In this document: positions 63,343-64,000 of the stretch, in pieces | Position numbering within the stretch: position 1 is the stretch's first letter | How the letters are laid out: every line of letters begins with the position of its first letter | From: Thalassospira lucentensis | Lineage (GTDB): Bacteria; Pseudomonadota; Alphaproteobacteria; Rhodospirillales; Thalassospiraceae | Assembly: GCF_032921865.1 (NCBI RefSeq) | Contig: NZ_CP136684.1 | Coordinates: 4,440,501-4,504,500 of the forward strand | Direction of reading: 5' to 3' | Length of the DNA: 64,000 bases | Notes under the pieces: generated by a model | Seen by the model: only the letters and a program-made list of their open reading frames with translations | The model's database searches: none | Told to the model about the DNA's origin: nothing | Translations under genes and position numbers: made by a program

Positions 63343-63741
63343 TCATTGGCCCAGATAATCGCTGTCCTCGACCTTTTCCAGCCAGTCGACCAGCGATCCG
63401 TTGACGGATTCCGCAATTGCGATATGGGTCATCGCGGTTTTATCGGTCGCCCCATGCCAATGCTTTTCCCCCGGTTCGAACCAGACGATATCGCCGGGGC
63501 GGATTTCTTCGCGGGGCCCGCCTTCACGCTGCGCCCAGCCAAGGCCGCTTGTGATGATCACGGTCTGGCCTAGCGGATGGGTGTGCCATGCGGTGCGGGC
63601 ACCCGGTTCAAACGTTACGATGGCACCGCCGACGCGCGCCGGATCGGTGGTTTGAAACGGACTGTCGATCCGGACCGTACCGGTAAAGTAATCCAGCGAT
63701 CCCTTGGTCGATGCCTTTGATGCGTTGCGTTGGATGTTCAT
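63343..63741 (-). CDS. Cupin-domain protein
   Basis: 132 residues of one cupin barrel. Motif 1 [20 protein letters not shown] carries two metal-binding histidines, and motif 2 is [19 protein letters not shown]. Proteins of this type include mandelonitrile-lyase-like and decarboxylase-associated cupins; function unknown. It lies upstream of the terminator on the other strand and 32 bases downstream of the partial aminotransferase gene, so they may form one operon. Confidence 0.85.
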   Translation of the reverse strand: MNIQRNASKASTKGSLDYFTGTVRIDSPFQTTDPARVGGAIVTFEPGARTAWHTHPLGQTVIITSGLGWAQREGGPREEIRPGDIVWFEPGEKHWHGATDKTAMTHIAIAESVNGSLVDWLEKVEDSDYLGQ

Positions 63742-63773
63742 GGTGATCCTTCGGCTGTGTTTCGCAATACGCC

Positions 63774-64000
63774 TTACTGATTGTGCACCCGCCGGATCAG
63801 CAAGGCCAGACGTTCGATGCCATCGCGAATGCGATCGGCCTTTTCCGTCGCGAAGCTGAGGCGCGCTGTATTACGGCCCGTGTGGTCACAGAAAAAGGCC
63901 TGACCGGGGACGAAGGCGACCTTGGCGTCGTGCAGGGCCTGTTCCAGCAACTGGCGACTATCGATATTTTCCGGCAGGGTCAGCCAGATGAACATCCCGC
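63774..64000 (-). CDS. PLP-dependent aminotransferase, C-terminal fragment (cut by right edge)
   Basis: About 75 residues remain, ending at the stop at 63774. The frame [30 protein letters not shown] and [20 protein letters not shown] is the standard C-terminal domain of class I/II aminotransferases related to LysN / 2-aminoadipate transaminase or MocR regulators. The start lies outside the window. Confidence 0.8.
   Translation of the reverse strand, partial: GMFIWLTLPENIDSRQLLEQALHDAKVAFVPGQAFFCDHTGRNTARLSFATEKADRIRDGIERLALLIRRVHNQ

Overview
The window looks like chromosomal DNA of a free-living alphaproteobacterium, most consistent with a marine Rhodospirillales genome such as Thalassospira. 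This is inferred from gene content and protein style (ChvE-GguAB sugar transporter with a GbpR-like regulator, L-arabinonate dehydratase, cyanide-insensitive bd-type oxidase, CIRCE-controlled groESL); no database search was possible. Nearly all of the DNA is coding, genes sit on both strands, and there is no insertion sequence, CRISPR array, rRNA operon or obvious prophage. Two tRNAs are present: Val(CAC) and Thr(CGT).

Layout. 1-8 kb: the N-terminal half of a membrane PQQ-dependent dehydrogenase (cut by the left edge), a solitary fliN-like gene, a PLP-dependent cysteine synthase/desulfhydrase homologue, hsp20, an Old Yellow Enzyme, and groEL-groES under a perfect CIRCE element. 7.6-15.3 kb: sugar-nucleotide genes (rfbC; glmU-glmS-rfbB-rfbD-rfbA on the minus strand) and a phosphoglycolate-phosphatase-like HAD gene. 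15.3-22.7 kb: tRNA-Val and a sugar catabolism locus (L-arabinonate dehydratase, GguB, GguA, ChvE) with a divergent LysR regulator. 22.7-25.6 kb: small unrelated genes ending in msrB. 25.6-32.6 kb: a tightly overlapping operon of ABC importer, metallo-beta-lactamase-fold hydrolase, histidine phosphatase and HAD phosphatase. It faces a DeoR-type regulator, and the two promoter regions carry the same 12-bp operator in opposite orientations.

33.7-41.3 kb is the most unusual part: an R-body (refractile inclusion body) locus. It has two coupled hypothetical genes, an ECF-type sigma factor with a long N-terminal extension, and eight small RebB-like genes in several sub-families. Six transcription units in it, including the sigma gene, are preceded by the same two-box sequence: GTCACAA (TTCACAA for the sigma gene), 14 bases, CGTC. 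Each reb copy of this site lies just after a terminator-like hairpin. I read this as an autoregulated ECF sigma regulon. A seventh exact copy lies 22 kb away at 63236-63260, just ahead of a 5' hairpin and a strong terminator, which predicts a small RNA of about 60 nt.

41.3-64 kb: a class III adenylate cyclase, an OmpR/EnvZ-type two-component system with a divergent duplicated periplasmic protein, a GNAT acetyltransferase, a Na/Pi cotransporter-like protein, glpD, asnB and an Lrp-type regulator. Then an AcoR-like sigma-54 activator with acetaldehyde dehydrogenase and a DUF779 gene behind an exact -24/-12 promoter, a duplicated OB-fold-like periplasmic protein, a YeiH-type exporter with divergent LysR, and cioAB with a 41-residue DUF2474-type small subunit. 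The window ends with a cupin gene and the C-terminal part of a PLP aminotransferase cut by the right edge.
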